From NCBI GenBank assembly GCA_017484125.1, contig JAFUTV010000003.1:1-53415 (forward strand): 53,415 bases of DNA, given 5' to 3'. A model generated the notes under the pieces. It was given only the letters and a program-made list of their open reading frames with translations, did not search any database and had not been told where the DNA came from. The translations under genes and the position numbers were made by a program. The stretch's first letter is position 1. Each line of letters starts with the position of its first letter. Positions 8,667-18,620 of the stretch are shown piece after piece. The DNA is from Bacilli bacterium (GTDB taxonomy: Bacteria; Bacillota_I; Bacilli_A; RF39; UBA660).

Positions 8667-9134
8667 TTAATTAATACCAATAATTTCTATTTTATAAGAA
8701 CCATTAGGAGAAGTTACTTCGATTACATCTCCAACTTTTTTACCAAATATAGCATTTCCTATTGGAGATTCATTGGATATTTTATTTTCAAATGGATCTG
8801 CTTCTAGTGAACCTACAATTTTATATTCCTCTTCTTCACCATCTTCAACATATTTAATTTTTACAGTAGATCCAACAGAAACTGTATCCTTTGATCCTTC
8901 CATAATTTCAGAATGTTCTAATTTATATTCAATTTCTTTAATTCTTGCTTCAATTCTTCCTTGTTCATTTTTAGCAGTATCATATTCTGCATTTTCAGAT
9001 AAATCACCTAAAGCTCTTGCTTCTTTTAAAGCACTAATAACTTTTGGTCTTTGATTTTCTCTTAAATCATTTAGTTCCTCTTCTAAAGCTAAAAAGCCTT
9101 CAGGAGTCATCAATATTTTTTCTTCTTTTTTCAT
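8667..9134 (-). CDS. greA: Transcription elongation factor GreA
   Basis: 155 residues from the ATG at 9134. The frame opens 12 nt earlier at a GTG, but that GTG is part of the ribosome site GAGGTG, 9 nt from the ATG, so ATG is preferred. GreA stimulates cleavage of backtracked RNA in RNA polymerase. Visible are the N-terminal coiled coil with the acidic tip region (ARALGDLSENAEYDTAKNEQ) and the C-terminal FKBP-like domain (GSTVKIKYVED ... SPIGNAIFGKKVGD). In Bacillus udk separates greA from trhP2; here only 35 nt do. Confidence 0.95.
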   Translation of the reverse strand: MKKEEKILMTPEGFLALEEELNDLRENQRPKVISALKEARALGDLSENAEYDTAKNEQGRIEARIKEIEYKLEHSEIMEGSKDTVSVGSTVKIKYVEDGEEEEYKIVGSLEADPFENKISNESPIGNAIFGKKVGDVIEVTSPNGSYKIEIIGIN

Positions 9135-9169
9135 GTATTTTTTCACCTCAAAATTACTACATAATGGTA

Positions 9170-10363
9170 CTACAAATAATCCTTAATGTCAAATATTTTC
9201 AACCTCATCATATCATTTTTTTCTAACTTAATTGGACATTTAATTTTAATAATTTCTTTAGGATGTCTTGCAGCATCTATTTTTGTTTGATTCTCATCAA
9301 AAATCTCTTCAATTTTAAATGTTATTGCTTCCTTATTTGGTCCAAAAAATTCAACTATAGTACCAACTTCAAAGTAATTTCTTTCCTCTATTGTTACAAT
9401 ATTATTTTTATTATCATAATCAAGCACCAATCCTAAAAAATCTTGATTAGATATTTCTTCTCTTCCTAAATAATATTGTTCATTCTTAGTTGGTTTTTTA
9501 TCAAAAAATTGTGGTGTTGAATCTCTATTAGCACATCTATTTAAAATATCTAGATAATATTTACTATATGCTTCATTAAGTGTATTTGTGCATATTTTAT
9601 CAATTATTTGACGATATGTATGAATAACTGTTGCAATATAATATATTGAACGCATCCTTCCTTCTACTTTAAAAGAATTAACACCAATACCTATCATATC
9701 TTTAATAAAAGGTACCATGTTTAAATCTTTTGGAGTCATTGAAAATGGTTTATTAGAACTATCTATATCAAAAATAAAACGACATACTTGTACACATCCA
9801 CCACGATTTGAATCCCTTAAAGTTGCATAATTACTCATAACGCATCTTCCTGAAACACTAGTACACATTGCACCATGTATAAAGCATTCTAAATCAGCTT
9901 TAGTAATATCTTTAATTTTTTTAATATCTTCTTTTGAAGCCTCACGTGCCAAGACTATTCTTTTGGCACCTAAGTCTTGATAAAACTTGACTGCTTCATG
10001 ATTTAATACGCTACTTTGAGTTGATACATGTAGTTCTAATTTTAAATTTAATTTTTGATGTAATTTCATAACTACTATATCACTAACAATTATTGCATCA
10101 ACACCAATATTATCTAGTTCAAGTAAATACTCTTTTAATCCGTTTAAATCATCATCATGAAAAACAATATTAACAGTCACATAAACTTTTTTATTTAATT
10201 CATGAGCAAATCTAACACCTTCTTTAATATCATCAAGTGAAAAATTTCTAGCATTTGCTCTTAGTGAATAATTTTGCCCACCAATATATACTGCATCAGC
10301 ACCATACAAAAATGCAAATTTTAATCTTTCTAAATCTCCAGCTGGAGAAAGTAATTCAATCAT
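9170..10363 (-). CDS. trhP2: U32-family tRNA hydroxylation protein TrhP2
   Basis: 397 residues. The U32 signature ECFIHGAMC-x6-C (159-174) is complete, with C160, C167, C174, C190 and C194 available for an iron-sulfur cluster. By family and by its place next to trhP1, trmR and mltG it corresponds to Bacillus YrrO, which with YrrN forms 5-hydroxyuridine at position 34 of tRNAs using prephenate. Older annotation would read 'collagenase-like protease'. GGGGGAG precedes the ATG by 5 nt, and its ATGA overlaps the trhP1 stop, so the two are translationally coupled. Confidence 0.88.
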   Translation of the reverse strand: MIELLSPAGDLERLKFAFLYGADAVYIGGQNYSLRANARNFSLDDIKEGVRFAHELNKKVYVTVNIVFHDDDLNGLKEYLLELDNIGVDAIIVSDIVVMKLHQKLNLKLELHVSTQSSVLNHEAVKFYQDLGAKRIVLAREASKEDIKKIKDITKADLECFIHGAMCTSVSGRCVMSNYATLRDSNRGGCVQVCRFIFDIDSSNKPFSMTPKDLNMVPFIKDMIGIGVNSFKVEGRMRSIYYIATVIHTYRQIIDKICTNTLNEAYSKYYLDILNRCANRDSTPQFFDKKPTKNEQYYLGREEISNQDFLGLVLDYDNKNNIVTIEERNYFEVGTIVEFFGPNKEAITFKIEEIFDENQTKIDAARHPKEIIKIKCPIKLEKNDMMRLKIFDIKDYL

Positions 10364-11163
10364 TTCTTCTCCCCCTTTAATTTATAATAACTCATTTTAT
10401 CTAAAAATCCTTCATCACTATTTTTAATTTCTTTATTATTTATAAAATCTAAAACAACACTGGTATCAATTAAACTTGTATTTAGATAATAATATTTAAT
10501 ATTAGATAAAGATAATAATCTTCTTCCATCAAAAATATTATTTGATAAAATAAGAGTTTCATTATTTTGCTCTAATATTTTAAATTTCACATCAGAATTT
10601 TGATCTTTTATTTCATTACTATATGTATTATCTAAATTAAATTGTTCATTATAATTACTTAATAATTTTCTTTTAGAATACATTATTTGATTATATCCAA
10701 AAATATTTATTATTACTTCTTTATTTACTTTTGAAACTATATATTTATATTCGTCAAAAGTTAACTCATTAGATAAAACAACACTATCTACATATTCTAA
10801 CCAACAATTAATAGATTCACTATTAGTATTAAAATGGTTTATAAATAATATTTTTTCTAATTTATATTCTTTTAAAACATTAATTAATCCAACATCTTCA
10901 AAGATTATTCCGTCAACATTAAGTTTAGAAATAATTAATTTTAAATCATCAATTTCTTTAGTATTTAAAACTCTATTAATTAAAACATATTTTTTTTCAT
11001 TTATGCTATTAATTTCTTCAATACTATAATCTTTATATCCAATTGAATAGTCTTTTAAAGCAAAAAGGAAAGTAGTTATTCCTACCTTCTTATATTCTTT
11101 TATATCATCTATATTATTAATTGAAACTAAAAATTTAGTTACTTTCTTTTCTTCTACTGACAC
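10360..11163 (-). CDS. trhP1: U32-like partner TrhP1, divergent
   Basis: 267 residues with the alternating strand/helix pattern of a TIM-barrel U32 protein but without the cysteine signature. Its position between trmR and trhP2 matches Bacillus yrrN, the other subunit needed for prephenate-dependent tRNA 5-hydroxyuridine formation. The only early start is GTG at 11163, inside trmR (29-nt overlap) with no obvious ribosome site, so the exact start is uncertain. The sequence is strongly divergent; assignment leans on gene order and is therefore less sure than for trhP2. Confidence 0.7.
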   Translation of the reverse strand: MSVEEKKVTKFLVSINNIDDIKEYKKVGITTFLFALKDYSIGYKDYSIEEINSINEKKYVLINRVLNTKEIDDLKLIISKLNVDGIIFEDVGLINVLKEYKLEKILFINHFNTNSESINCWLEYVDSVVLSNELTFDEYKYIVSKVNKEVIINIFGYNQIMYSKRKLLSNYNEQFNLDNTYSNEIKDQNSDVKFKILEQNNETLILSNNIFDGRRLLSLSNIKYYYLNTSLIDTSVVLDFINNKEIKNSDEGFLDKMSYYKLKGEKK

Positions 11164-11728
11164 TTAAACCATCACCAATATCTAAAAATTCTGTATCAAA
11201 TTCATCGTTTTCTTTTAAGAATTCAATATAACTTTCTATTTTACCAACTAATTCTTTTAAGTTCTTACTTTCAATAGTTTCACTATTACCAACAAGTCCA
11301 TGAAAATTAATATTATCAGTAATAATTATACCATCCTTATTTAAAAAGTTTTTATACTTTTCAAAAAAGTTATTATTTTGACCCTTAGCGGCATCAATAA
11401 ATATTAGATCGTAAGATACACCTGTTAAATTAACTTCTAAAGCATCTTGATAAACTACATTAATTTTTTTATCAAGTCCCGACTTTTTTATATTTTTTAG
11501 ACATTCCATATATCTAGTTTCGTCTCTTTCAATAGTTGTTAATTTAATATCTTCATTAACTGATGCCATTAGTATTGCAGAATATCCAATAGCACTTCCT
11601 ATTTCTAAAATTGATTTAATATTATGTTCTTTAATATATTTCATAATATATACAATTGATTCTTTTTGGATTATTGGAACATTATTCTCATTTGCATAAC
11701 TTTCCATTTCCTTAATTAAATCTTGCAT
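11135..11728 (-). CDS. trmR: tRNA 5-hydroxyuridine O-methyltransferase TrmR
   Basis: 197-residue SAM-dependent methyltransferase of the catechol O-methyltransferase fold. Motif I LEIGSAIGYSA is at 41-51 and the metal-site strand LIFIDAAKG at 108-116. Ordered as in Bacillus yrrM, it should methylate ho5U34 to mo5U34, finishing the modification begun by trhP1/trhP2. The ribosome site GAAGGAG lies 7 nt before the ATG. Its own promoter (extended -10, 11817-11809) separates it from mltG, so trmR to tig can be a transcription unit of its own. Confidence 0.88.
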   Translation of the reverse strand: MQDLIKEMESYANENNVPIIQKESIVYIMKYIKEHNIKSILEIGSAIGYSAILMASVNEDIKLTTIERDETRYMECLKNIKKSGLDKKINVVYQDALEVNLTGVSYDLIFIDAAKGQNNNFFEKYKNFLNKDGIIITDNINFHGLVGNSETIESKNLKELVGKIESYIEFLKENDEFDTEFLDIGDGLSVSRRKESN

Positions 11729-11808
11729 ATTATATCTCCTTCTCTATTAATAGTTTATTAAAAATATATACTTTTGATTATATTTGGGATTATTTTCCCG
11801 CGTTAAGT

Positions 11809-11817
11809 ATTATATCA
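11809..11817 (-). promoter_or_regulatory. Extended -10 promoter of trmR unit
   Basis: TGATATAAT on minus, with only a weak -35 (TTTTAA, 17-nt spacer). The 5' leader holds a short GGGA/TCCC hairpin. Confidence 0.55.
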
Positions 11818-11845
11818 TAAATTTTTATATTTTAAAATAATGACA

Positions 11846-12904
11846 TCACTCTAACCATAAATTGGCAGCTTTTAAACTTTGAATAACTTGACTTTGCTCT
11901 TGGGCAGTTTTAGAAAAATAAACTTTTTTTCTTGCATCAGAAACAAAGAAGAAATAATCATTAGTATTTGGCTCTATTGCTGCTTTAATTGAAGAAAGCG
12001 ATGGTGAAGAAATTGGTCCTATAGGTAAAGATGTAACACAATTACTTCTTGTATTATAATAATTACAATCTTGTAAATCTTGATAGGTTAAGACATCTTG
12101 AAATGTTTTTTTAGAAGCATAATAAGTAGTAACGTCACTTCCTAAAGTCCATCCATTATTTAATCTATTATAGAATACTCCACCGACATCCAATCTATCA
12201 TTTTCTTCAGCAGCTTCAAGTTCAATAATTGATGCTAAAGTCAATATTTGATGAACATTATAACTAGAACTTTCTATTTTTTCTTTAAAGTTTTCTAAAT
12301 TATTTTGCATTGTTTTAATTAACTTGTTTATTATTTCTTTTATTGATGAATTTGGATCAAATTCATAAGTATCAGGATATAAATATCCTTCTAAAGCATA
12401 ATATAAATTATCATTTAAAATACTATTAGTTATAAACCAATAATTATTTACTAATTCATTCAAATAATCCTTATCACTTATTACTTTAAATATATCTTCT
12501 TTAGAATAATTAAAATTATTTGCAATAACATCAACATAATCAGTTATTCTTTTTCCCTCTTTAAATGTTACTTTAATATTTTTATTTATAACATTACCAG
12601 AATATAATTTTTCTAAAATTTCTTTCATTGACATATCAGTATTTAATTCATATTCTCCAGCTTGAAACATACAATTACAAGATGAATGTTGATATTTTGC
12701 AATTAATTCATCTTTAATAAGGCCTTCACTTTTTAATTTTTTTATAACACTTGATGCTGACATACCTTCATTAATATTAAAAATAACTGTTTTATTTCCT
12801 CCAACTGGAGTTAAAGAAACATTATAATAAACTATAGCACCAACTATAGCTAGCAAAACTAATCCCAGTAGTATTGACACCCCTATTATTACCTTTTTTT
12901 TCAT
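11846..12904 (-). CDS. mltG: Endolytic murein transglycosylase MltG
   Basis: 352 residues (YceG/YrrL family). One N-terminal membrane helix (about 5-27), LysM-like subdomain about 38-105, then the catalytic domain with E228 in LASIIELEA and the conserved GSDVTTYYA and PIGPISSPS segments. It cuts nascent peptidoglycan glycan strands in the membrane and sets their length. The length is typical. GAAAGTGAG precedes the ATG. It lies 6 nt after yrzB in the conserved block. Confidence 0.92.
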   Translation of the reverse strand: MKKKVIIGVSILLGLVLLAIVGAIVYYNVSLTPVGGNKTVIFNINEGMSASSVIKKLKSEGLIKDELIAKYQHSSCNCMFQAGEYELNTDMSMKEILEKLYSGNVINKNIKVTFKEGKRITDYVDVIANNFNYSKEDIFKVISDKDYLNELVNNYWFITNSILNDNLYYALEGYLYPDTYEFDPNSSIKEIINKLIKTMQNNLENFKEKIESSSYNVHQILTLASIIELEAAEENDRLDVGGVFYNRLNNGWTLGSDVTTYYASKKTFQDVLTYQDLQDCNYYNTRSNCVTSLPIGPISSPSLSSIKAAIEPNTNDYFFFVSDARKKVYFSKTAQEQSQVIQSLKAANLWLE

Positions 12905-12910
12905 AAATAT

Positions 12911-13171
12911 TTAACTCACTTTCTTATCAATTGAAGATAAAATATTTTCAATCATTTTATAGTCTTCTTTATTTTCAATAGGATTTAATAAAGAATTGTC
13001 TTTATCATAAATACCTGCATATACTTTTTCTTTTCCATCACTATCTTTACTATGATCAGTATAAACAATATATGTATTAGTATTATTAGAACTATTATAT
13101 GTAAATAATACTTCAACTTCAATAGTTCTTCCATTTTCATCTTTTAAAGTCATAATACTATTCTTTTTCAT
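12911..13171 (-). CDS. yrzB: DUF1292 protein YrzB
   Basis: 86-residue acidic protein of the UPF0473/DUF1292 family: strands around TLKDENGRTIEVEVLFTY and a C-terminal acidic helix. Its biochemical role is not established. It starts inside ruvX (14-nt overlap) with GGGAG 8 nt upstream of the ATG, and lies between ruvX and mltG as in Bacillus, so identity is well supported by context. Confidence 0.85.
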   Translation of the reverse strand: MKKNSIMTLKDENGRTIEVEVLFTYNSSNNTNTYIVYTDHSKDSDGKEKVYAGIYDKDNSLLNPIENKEDYKMIENILSSIDKKVS

Positions 13172-13586
13172 TCTTTACACTCCCTAAGTAATTTTCCAAT
13201 ATTATCATAGCTGCAGCACTATCTATTATTTTTTTTCTTTTTTCTCTTCTCATATCACTATTAATAAGAATATTTTCAGCTTCTACAGTAGATAATCTTT
13301 CATCAACTAATACAATATTTAAATTAAATCTATCATCCAATAATTTTTTAAAATTTAAACTTCTCTGTGAAGCAAATCCCAAAGAATTATCCATGTTTTT
13401 TGGCAATCCCAAAACTAAAGTATCTACATTATACTCACTAATTATTTTATCTAACTCATTAAGTAATAGTTCATAATTTTCATCACTATATCTTAAAGTC
13501 GTTAAAGGAGAAGCAAGTGTGTTTGTTCTATCTGATATTGCAAGTCCTAAAGTTTTAGTTCCTAAATCAAGCGCTAATACTCTCAC
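13158..13586 (-). CDS. ruvX: Putative pre-16S rRNA nuclease RuvX/YqgF
   Basis: 142-residue RNase H-fold nuclease. Conserved motifs: LALDLGTKTLGLAISD near the N-terminus (catalytic D6), LVLGLPKNMDNSLG, VDERLSTVEA, and the final DSAAAMIILENYL. It probably trims 16S rRNA 5' ends. The start is GTG in a GTGA overlap with the ireB stop, so translation is coupled. The length is typical. Confidence 0.93.
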   Translation of the reverse strand: MRVLALDLGTKTLGLAISDRTNTLASPLTTLRYSDENYELLLNELDKIISEYNVDTLVLGLPKNMDNSLGFASQRSLNFKKLLDDRFNLNIVLVDERLSTVEAENILINSDMRREKRKKIIDSAAAMIILENYLGSVKNEKE

Positions 13587-13828
13587 TTAATTTTTAAATA
13601 ATCCTTAATTAAAACAGCAATTAGTTCAGTACGATCTAAATTAGCTATTTTTGATCTAGCATTTTGATAGTTAGAAATATAGCCAGGATCTCCAGTTATT
13701 AAATATCCTGCAATCTGATTAATAGGATTATATCCCCTTTCTTTTAAAGAATTATATACTTCAAGTAAAGTTTCTTTAATTGAAGCATCTTTAATTTCTT
13801 CAATATCAAAAAGTACTGTTTTATCCAT
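13583..13828 (-). CDS. ireB: IreB family regulatory phosphoprotein
   Basis: 81-residue DUF965 protein. NPINQIAGYLITGDPGYIS is the conserved core. In Enterococcus faecalis IreB is a substrate of the kinase IreK and affects cephalosporin tolerance. First gene of the block; alaS, its common upstream neighbour in Bacillus, is not here. GGTGAGG precedes the ATG. The 105-nt region upstream is shared with the divergent GT8 gene. Confidence 0.92.
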   Translation of the reverse strand: MDKTVLFDIEEIKDASIKETLLEVYNSLKERGYNPINQIAGYLITGDPGYISNYQNARSKIANLDRTELIAVLIKDYLKIK

Positions 13829-13888
13829 AATTACCTCACCAGTATTATTTTATCATTAAATAATTAATTAAACAAGAATTGATTTACT

Positions 13889-13912
13889 ATTTATATATAT
13901 TTATGTTATAAT
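13889..13912 (+). promoter_or_regulatory. Promoter of GT8 gene
   Basis: Extended -10 TGTTATAAT (TATAAT at 13907-13912) with a weak -35 17-18 nt upstream. Start predicted near 13919, about 15 nt before the ATG. Confidence 0.55.
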
Positions 13913-13933
13913 ACATGCTCGTGGTGGATTTTT

Positions 13934-14899
13934 ATGAATATTTTATATACTATAAATAATAAATATTTAGATATTATGTTAGTATCTTTTTTATCATTAT
14001 ATAATAATAGTAATTTAGATAATATAATACTTCATGTAATAACTGAAGATTTTTCTCATGAAGATTATTATAAATTACAAAACTTTATAAGTAATTTTAA
14101 AAATACTAAATTATATATTTATCCATTAGAGAGTTTTAATATTGAAAAATATGGTATACCAAAATGGCGTAACACTAATATTTCTAATGCTAGGATATTT
14201 TTTGCAAGCATATTAAGATATAATCTTGATGATATCGATAATTTATTATATATTGACTCTGATACTATAGTTAAAGGGCCATTAGATGATTTATATAAAT
14301 ATAATAACAATACAATATCATTAACAAAAGATTTTTTAAACAAGTATTATTTTAATGGTTATGGTCTTGAAAAATACTATAACTCTGGTGTAATATATTT
14401 CAATGTAAAAAATTGGTTAAATCAAAATTTAGAGGATGAAATAATTAAAAAAATAAATAAAAATACTAATTATAGATATCCTGATCAAGATTTAATAAAT
14501 ACTGCTTTAAAAGATATTATTAAAGAACTTCCTTTAAAATACAATTTTGCTCCACATAATTTAATGTTTAATGATTTAGGATTAAAACTACTTTATAATC
14601 CCAAAACAAGAATAATATCTGATAAAGAAGCTAAGGCTGCTAAAGAAGATATAAGAATTATGCATTCATGTGGTATTTTAAGTATAAAACCTTGGATGAA
14701 TCAAAATATTAATCCTATGACAGAAGAATTTATGACATATATGAATATGATAAATAGTAACTTTAAACGAGAAGAACTAAGTAAATTAAAAAAACTATTA
14801 TCAGAACATAAAGAATTATTTAAATTATTATTAATTTTAAGAAGTCATACTCCTTCATTTATTGAAGATAAAGTCAGAAAATTAATAGTAAAAAATTAA
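13934..14899 (+). CDS. Family 8 glycosyltransferase
   Basis: 321 residues. The GT8 signatures are clear: nucleotide-sugar site near the N-terminus (MNILYTINNKYLDIMLVS), metal-binding D-S-D at 108-110 in LLYIDSDTIVKG, YYNSGVIYFNVKNW, and YPDQDLINTAL. No signal or membrane helix, so it acts in the cytosol, probably adding a hexose to a surface glycan or teichoic acid; the substrate is unknown. Isolated on plus between ireB and valS. GGTGGA precedes the ATG by 5-6 nt. Confidence 0.87.
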   Translation: MNILYTINNKYLDIMLVSFLSLYNNSNLDNIILHVITEDFSHEDYYKLQNFISNFKNTKLYIYPLESFNIEKYGIPKWRNTNISNARIFFASILRYNLDDIDNLLYIDSDTIVKGPLDDLYKYNNNTISLTKDFLNKYYFNGYGLEKYYNSGVIYFNVKNWLNQNLEDEIIKKINKNTNYRYPDQDLINTALKDIIKELPLKYNFAPHNLMFNDLGLKLLYNPKTRIISDKEAKAAKEDIRIMHSCGILSIKPWMNQNINPMTEEFMTYMNMINSNFKREELSKLKKLLSEHKELFKLLLILRSHTPSFIEDKVRKLIVKN

Positions 14900-14900
14900 A

Positions 14901-14932
14901 ACAGAAATCCATTTATAGGATTTCTGTTTTTG
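14901..14932. terminator. Bidirectional terminator between GT8 gene and valS
   Basis: ACAGAAATCC (14901-14910) and GGATTTCTGT (14918-14927), loop ATTTATA, five T on plus and a T-rich tract on minus. The valS stop codon lies in the loop. Confidence 0.9.
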
Positions 14933-17453
14933 TTAATTCAGCTAACTTTTTCTTTTCTTCTTCCAGTTTTTGTCTATCCATTTCAACAATATTTGCTGGA
15001 GCTTTACTAACATAATTGTCATTTGCAAGTAATTTTTCTCTTCTTTCAATAGATGCCTTTAACGCGATAATCTGAGATTGTTTTAAAGCATTAGAAGCTG
15101 CATCTTCAACCTTTTTGAAAAATATTGTTGCTTTTACTTTTGAAGAAAATACTTTATATTGATTAACTTCTAATGGTTTATTAACTAAGTTATCTTTTAA
15201 TTTTAACATTTTTATAATTAAATCATTATCCGTATTTCCTTCAAACATTATTTTTAAATCTTTAGTCATATTATTTTCAGCTTTTATATTTCTGAAATTT
15301 TTAATAAATTCTATTTCATCGTCAACAGCACTTTCTTCAATATCAAATACTAAAGACTTATCAAATATAGGATATTTAGATATCATAATAGATTCTTCTT
15401 CTTTAATAGGAAGTTTTTGATATATTTCTTCTGTTACAAATGGCATAAATGGATGTAGAAGTTTTAAAATACCCGTTAAAACAAAACATAATACTGATTT
15501 TGTAGTTTCACTTTCTATAGAAAATTTTGCCATCTCTATATAATTAGAGCAAAAATCATCATATATAAAACTATAAAGTTCGCTACCTACTATATTAAAA
15601 TCGTAACTATCCATATGTTTAATAGTATTTTTTATTGTTTTCTCATATTTTGATAAAATCCATTTATCTTCATTTTTTAATTTATCTAACTTTATTTCTT
15701 TTAAATCTTCGATATTCATTAATACAAATCTTGAAGCATTCCAAATTTTATTAATATAATTCCATGTTGATTTTACTTTTTCCTCATCAAATCTAAGATC
15801 AGTACCAGCTGCAACATCTGTAGTTAAATAATGTCTAAGAGCATCTGCGCCATACGTGTTTACCATGTCCATTGGATCAATTCCATTTCCAAGAGACTTA
15901 GACATTTTTCTACCTATTTTATCCCTAATAAGTCCATGAATTACACAATCCTTAAATGGCCTTACGCCTTGAATTTCTTCTGATTGGAATACCATTCTTG
16001 CTACCCAAAAGAATATAATATCAAAACCAGTTACTAACGTATTAGTTGGAAAATATCTTTTTAAATCTTCAGTATTTTCTGGCCAACCTAAGGTTGAAAA
16101 TGGCCAAAGTGCTGAAGAAAACCATGTATCAAGAACATCCTCATCTTGTACCCACCCTTTTCCTTGTGGAGCATCTATTCCAACATATATTTCATCACCT
16201 TTATACCATGCTGGAATTTGATGTCCCCACCAAAGTTGACGTGATATACACCAATCGTGTGATATTTCCATCCAGTGATTTAGATGCTTTTCATATCTTT
16301 CAGGTACAAAATTAACTTTTTTATCTTTATCTTTTTGAAAATCTAATACTCTTTTTGCTAATGAATCCATCTTAACAAACCATTGTTTAGAAAGATATGG
16401 TTCTACCATAACACCTGTTCTTTCAGAATGTCCTACAGAGTGAGTCATTGGTTCAATAGAAATTAATAATCCTTCTTTTTCTAAATCCTTAAGTAGTTCT
16501 TCCCTACATTTTTCTCTTGTCATACCTTGGTATTTTCCAGCATTTTCATTCATAGTTGCATCAGGATTCATTACAACAATTCTTTCTAAATTATGTCTTT
16601 GACCTACTTCAAAATCGTTTGGATCATGAGCTGGAGTAATTTTAACAACACCAGTTCCAAATTCTGGATCTGCATGAACATCGCCAATGATTGGAATTTC
16701 TTTATTAACAATTGGTAGAATAACATTTTTACCAATTAATTTATTATATCTTTCATCGTTTGGATTAACCGCTACAGCAGTATCACCAAAAAGAGTTTCA
16801 GGTCTAGTAGTTGCAACATCTAAATAATCACTTGTTCCTGATATAATATATTTTAAATGATAAAATGCTCCCTCTACATCCTCATATATAACTTCTTCAT
16901 TTGATAATGCTGTTTGAGCCTCTGGATCCCAATTAATAATCTTTTCGCCACGATAAATTAATCCCTTATTATAAAAATCAACAAATACTTTAGTTACTGC
17001 TTTATTTAGACCTTCATCTAAAGTAAATCTTTCTCTAGAATAATCAACTGAAAGTCCTAGTTTTCCCCACTGTTCTCTAATTATTCCACCATGTTCTTTT
17101 GTCCAATCCCAACAAGCCTCTAAGAATTTTTCACGGCCGTATTCATACTTATCTATGCCTTTATCTTTTAATCTTTTTACAACCTTAGCTTCAGTTGCAA
17201 TCGCAGCATGATCCATTCCTGGAAGCCATAAAGTATCATATCCTTGCATTCTTTTATATCTTATTATTATATCTTGCAAAGAAAGATCAAAAGCATGGCC
17301 CAAATGTAAAATACCAGTAACATTTGGTGGTGGAATTACAATACAAAATGGAGATTTATTACTTTTATTATCAGCTTTAAAATAACCATTTTCTTTCCAT
17401 ACTTCATACTTATTTTCTTCTACCTTCAAGTGATCATATTTGCTATCTAACAT
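14913..17453 (-). CDS. valS: Valyl-tRNA synthetase
   Basis: 846 residues from the ATG at 17453, chosen because TAGGAGG lies 7 nt upstream; the longer open frame to 17513 is T-box leader. HIGH motif HLGH at about 50-53, KMSKS as [11 protein letters not shown], editing domain with [15 protein letters not shown], anticodon-binding domain, and the C-terminal coiled-coil arm typical of ValRS ([20 protein letters not shown]). It charges tRNA-Val and deacylates Thr-tRNA-Val. Regulated by the upstream T-box. folC, the usual downstream gene, is absent. Confidence 0.96.
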   Translation of the reverse strand: MLDSKYDHLKVEENKYEVWKENGYFKADNKSNKSPFCIVIPPPNVTGILHLGHAFDLSLQDIIIRYKRMQGYDTLWLPGMDHAAIATEAKVVKRLKDKGIDKYEYGREKFLEACWDWTKEHGGIIREQWGKLGLSVDYSRERFTLDEGLNKAVTKVFVDFYNKGLIYRGEKIINWDPEAQTALSNEEVIYEDVEGAFYHLKYIISGTSDYLDVATTRPETLFGDTAVAVNPNDERYNKLIGKNVILPIVNKEIPIIGDVHADPEFGTGVVKITPAHDPNDFEVGQRHNLERIVVMNPDATMNENAGKYQGMTREKCREELLKDLEKEGLLISIEPMTHSVGHSERTGVMVEPYLSKQWFVKMDSLAKRVLDFQKDKDKKVNFVPERYEKHLNHWMEISHDWCISRQLWWGHQIPAWYKGDEIYVGIDAPQGKGWVQDEDVLDTWFSSALWPFSTLGWPENTEDLKRYFPTNTLVTGFDIIFFWVARMVFQSEEIQGVRPFKDCVIHGLIRDKIGRKMSKSLGNGIDPMDMVNTYGADALRHYLTTDVAAGTDLRFDEEKVKSTWNYINKIWNASRFVLMNIEDLKEIKLDKLKNEDKWILSKYEKTIKNTIKHMDSYDFNIVGSELYSFIYDDFCSNYIEMAKFSIESETTKSVLCFVLTGILKLLHPFMPFVTEEIYQKLPIKEEESIMISKYPIFDKSLVFDIEESAVDDEIEFIKNFRNIKAENNMTKDLKIMFEGNTDNDLIIKMLKLKDNLVNKPLEVNQYKVFSSKVKATIFFKKVEDAASNALKQSQIIALKASIERREKLLANDNYVSKAPANIVEMDRQKLEEEKKKLAELTKTEIL

Positions 17454-17470
17454 TTTTATCCCTCCTAAAA

Positions 17471-17676
17471 TAAAAAAATCATAAACTAAAGGACGAATTG
17501 CTCGCGGTACCACCTTAATTTATGATTTAAATCATACACTTTATTAACGTAACGTGTTATTACCCGATTATTTTTAGTCAAGCAACCTTCATAAGTAATT
17601 ATTATCTATTTCCACCAAACATAGATTCTCTTTAAATAATTATTCTTATTACTCCTCTTGAGTTCAAACAAAATAC
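17471..17676 (-). promoter_or_regulatory. T-box riboswitch of valS
   Basis: The antiterminator core AAGGTGGTACCGCG is at 17516-17503. The competing terminator pairs AAATCATAAA-TTAAGG (17528-17513) with CCTTTAG-TTTATGATTT and ends in seven T. A stem I region with AGAGAATCT and GGTGGAAATAGAT lies 5' of it. GTT (17586-17584), after GAAG on the 3' side of stem I, is a likely valine specifier. Uncharged tRNA-Val should favour readthrough. Confidence 0.9.
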
Positions 17677-17682
17677 ATTTAA

Positions 17683-17710
17683 ATTATATCATATTTTTAA
17701 TATTTGTAAA
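17683..17710 (-). promoter_or_regulatory. Promoter of valS T-box
   Basis: TTTACA, 16-nt spacer ending TGA, TATAAT (17688-17683) on minus; an extended -10 promoter starting about 7 nt before the T-box. Confidence 0.7.
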
Positions 17711-17749
17711 CAATATCTTTTTATTATAATTATTGTAATTTTTATTATT

Positions 17750-18601
17750 TTATTTTAATAAATCACTTATTTTTGTTGATGAATCTTGAATTATATTTTT
17801 TGAAATATCAGTTACCATTGGAGTTGAAAATATTCTTATAACAAAACAACTAACAACAATACTAGCCACTAATACACATGAAATTGCAAATGATTTATTA
17901 TTTTCATTAAATTTTACATTATCAACAAATCCTCGAATAAATGTTACTATGCAGAAAATATAAGCAAAAAGTGTTACAATTAAACCAACTTTAATTAATG
18001 ATTCAACATTTAGTAATAATAATAGTAACATTAATAAATTAGTATAAATTAATGATGAGAAACTATAAGCTACTAATGTTGTACTCTTTTTAAAATCAAA
18101 ATCTTTTGATTTAGCAATTTTTCCAGTTAAGAATGCAACAACAATTGGAACCATTGATAGTGCAAATCCAATAATAGCACTATAGAAAAATATTTTTAAA
18201 TATGGCAAATTAATATTTGCTATAAGTTTGGAAGATGACTTTAATACAGATGTATCTACGCTCATTAATAGTCCTATAATTAATTTAAATGCACCTGCTA
18301 TTAATATTGCAAATGTAAAAGCAAATACACCTAATAAAATGAATGAATTTTTATAATTTGCATTATCAATTTTTTTATTTAATGTAGTATTAGGTTTCTT
18401 AATCATTAAAATAGAGTCATTAAACATTTCCTTAGTATAATTTAATACTGCCTCAAAATCACTACTTGCCGAAGATACATTTTTTTTATTTTCAACATCA
18501 TTTATACAATTACATTTTTCTCCTTCTTCTAATTCTTTACCACAATTTGTGCAAAATTTCTTTTTTGCTATTTCTTTACTTGTTTTTTTCTTTTCAGCCA
18601 T
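17750..18601 (-). CDS. Zinc-ribbon membrane protein, Yip1-like
   Basis: 283 residues from the ATG at 18601 (AAGGAG upstream; the frame opens earlier at 18643 within the previous gene). An N-terminal zinc ribbon FCTNCG-x8-CNC is followed by a polar linker and about five membrane helices with the spacing of Yip1/DUF1282-type proteins. Role unknown; perhaps envelope organisation. It follows the other zinc-ribbon gene by 19 nt, so they form an operon. No clear terminator follows. Confidence 0.65.
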   Translation of the reverse strand: MAEKKKTSKEIAKKKFCTNCGKELEEGEKCNCINDVENKKNVSSASSDFEAVLNYTKEMFNDSILMIKKPNTTLNKKIDNANYKNSFILLGVFAFTFAILIAGAFKLIIGLLMSVDTSVLKSSSKLIANINLPYLKIFFYSAIIGFALSMVPIVVAFLTGKIAKSKDFDFKKSTTLVAYSFSSLIYTNLLMLLLLLLNVESLIKVGLIVTLFAYIFCIVTFIRGFVDNVKFNENNKSFAISCVLVASIVVSCFVIRIFSTPMVTDISKNIIQDSSTKISDLLK

Positions 18602-18620
18602 TTTACTCACACTCCTTTTT

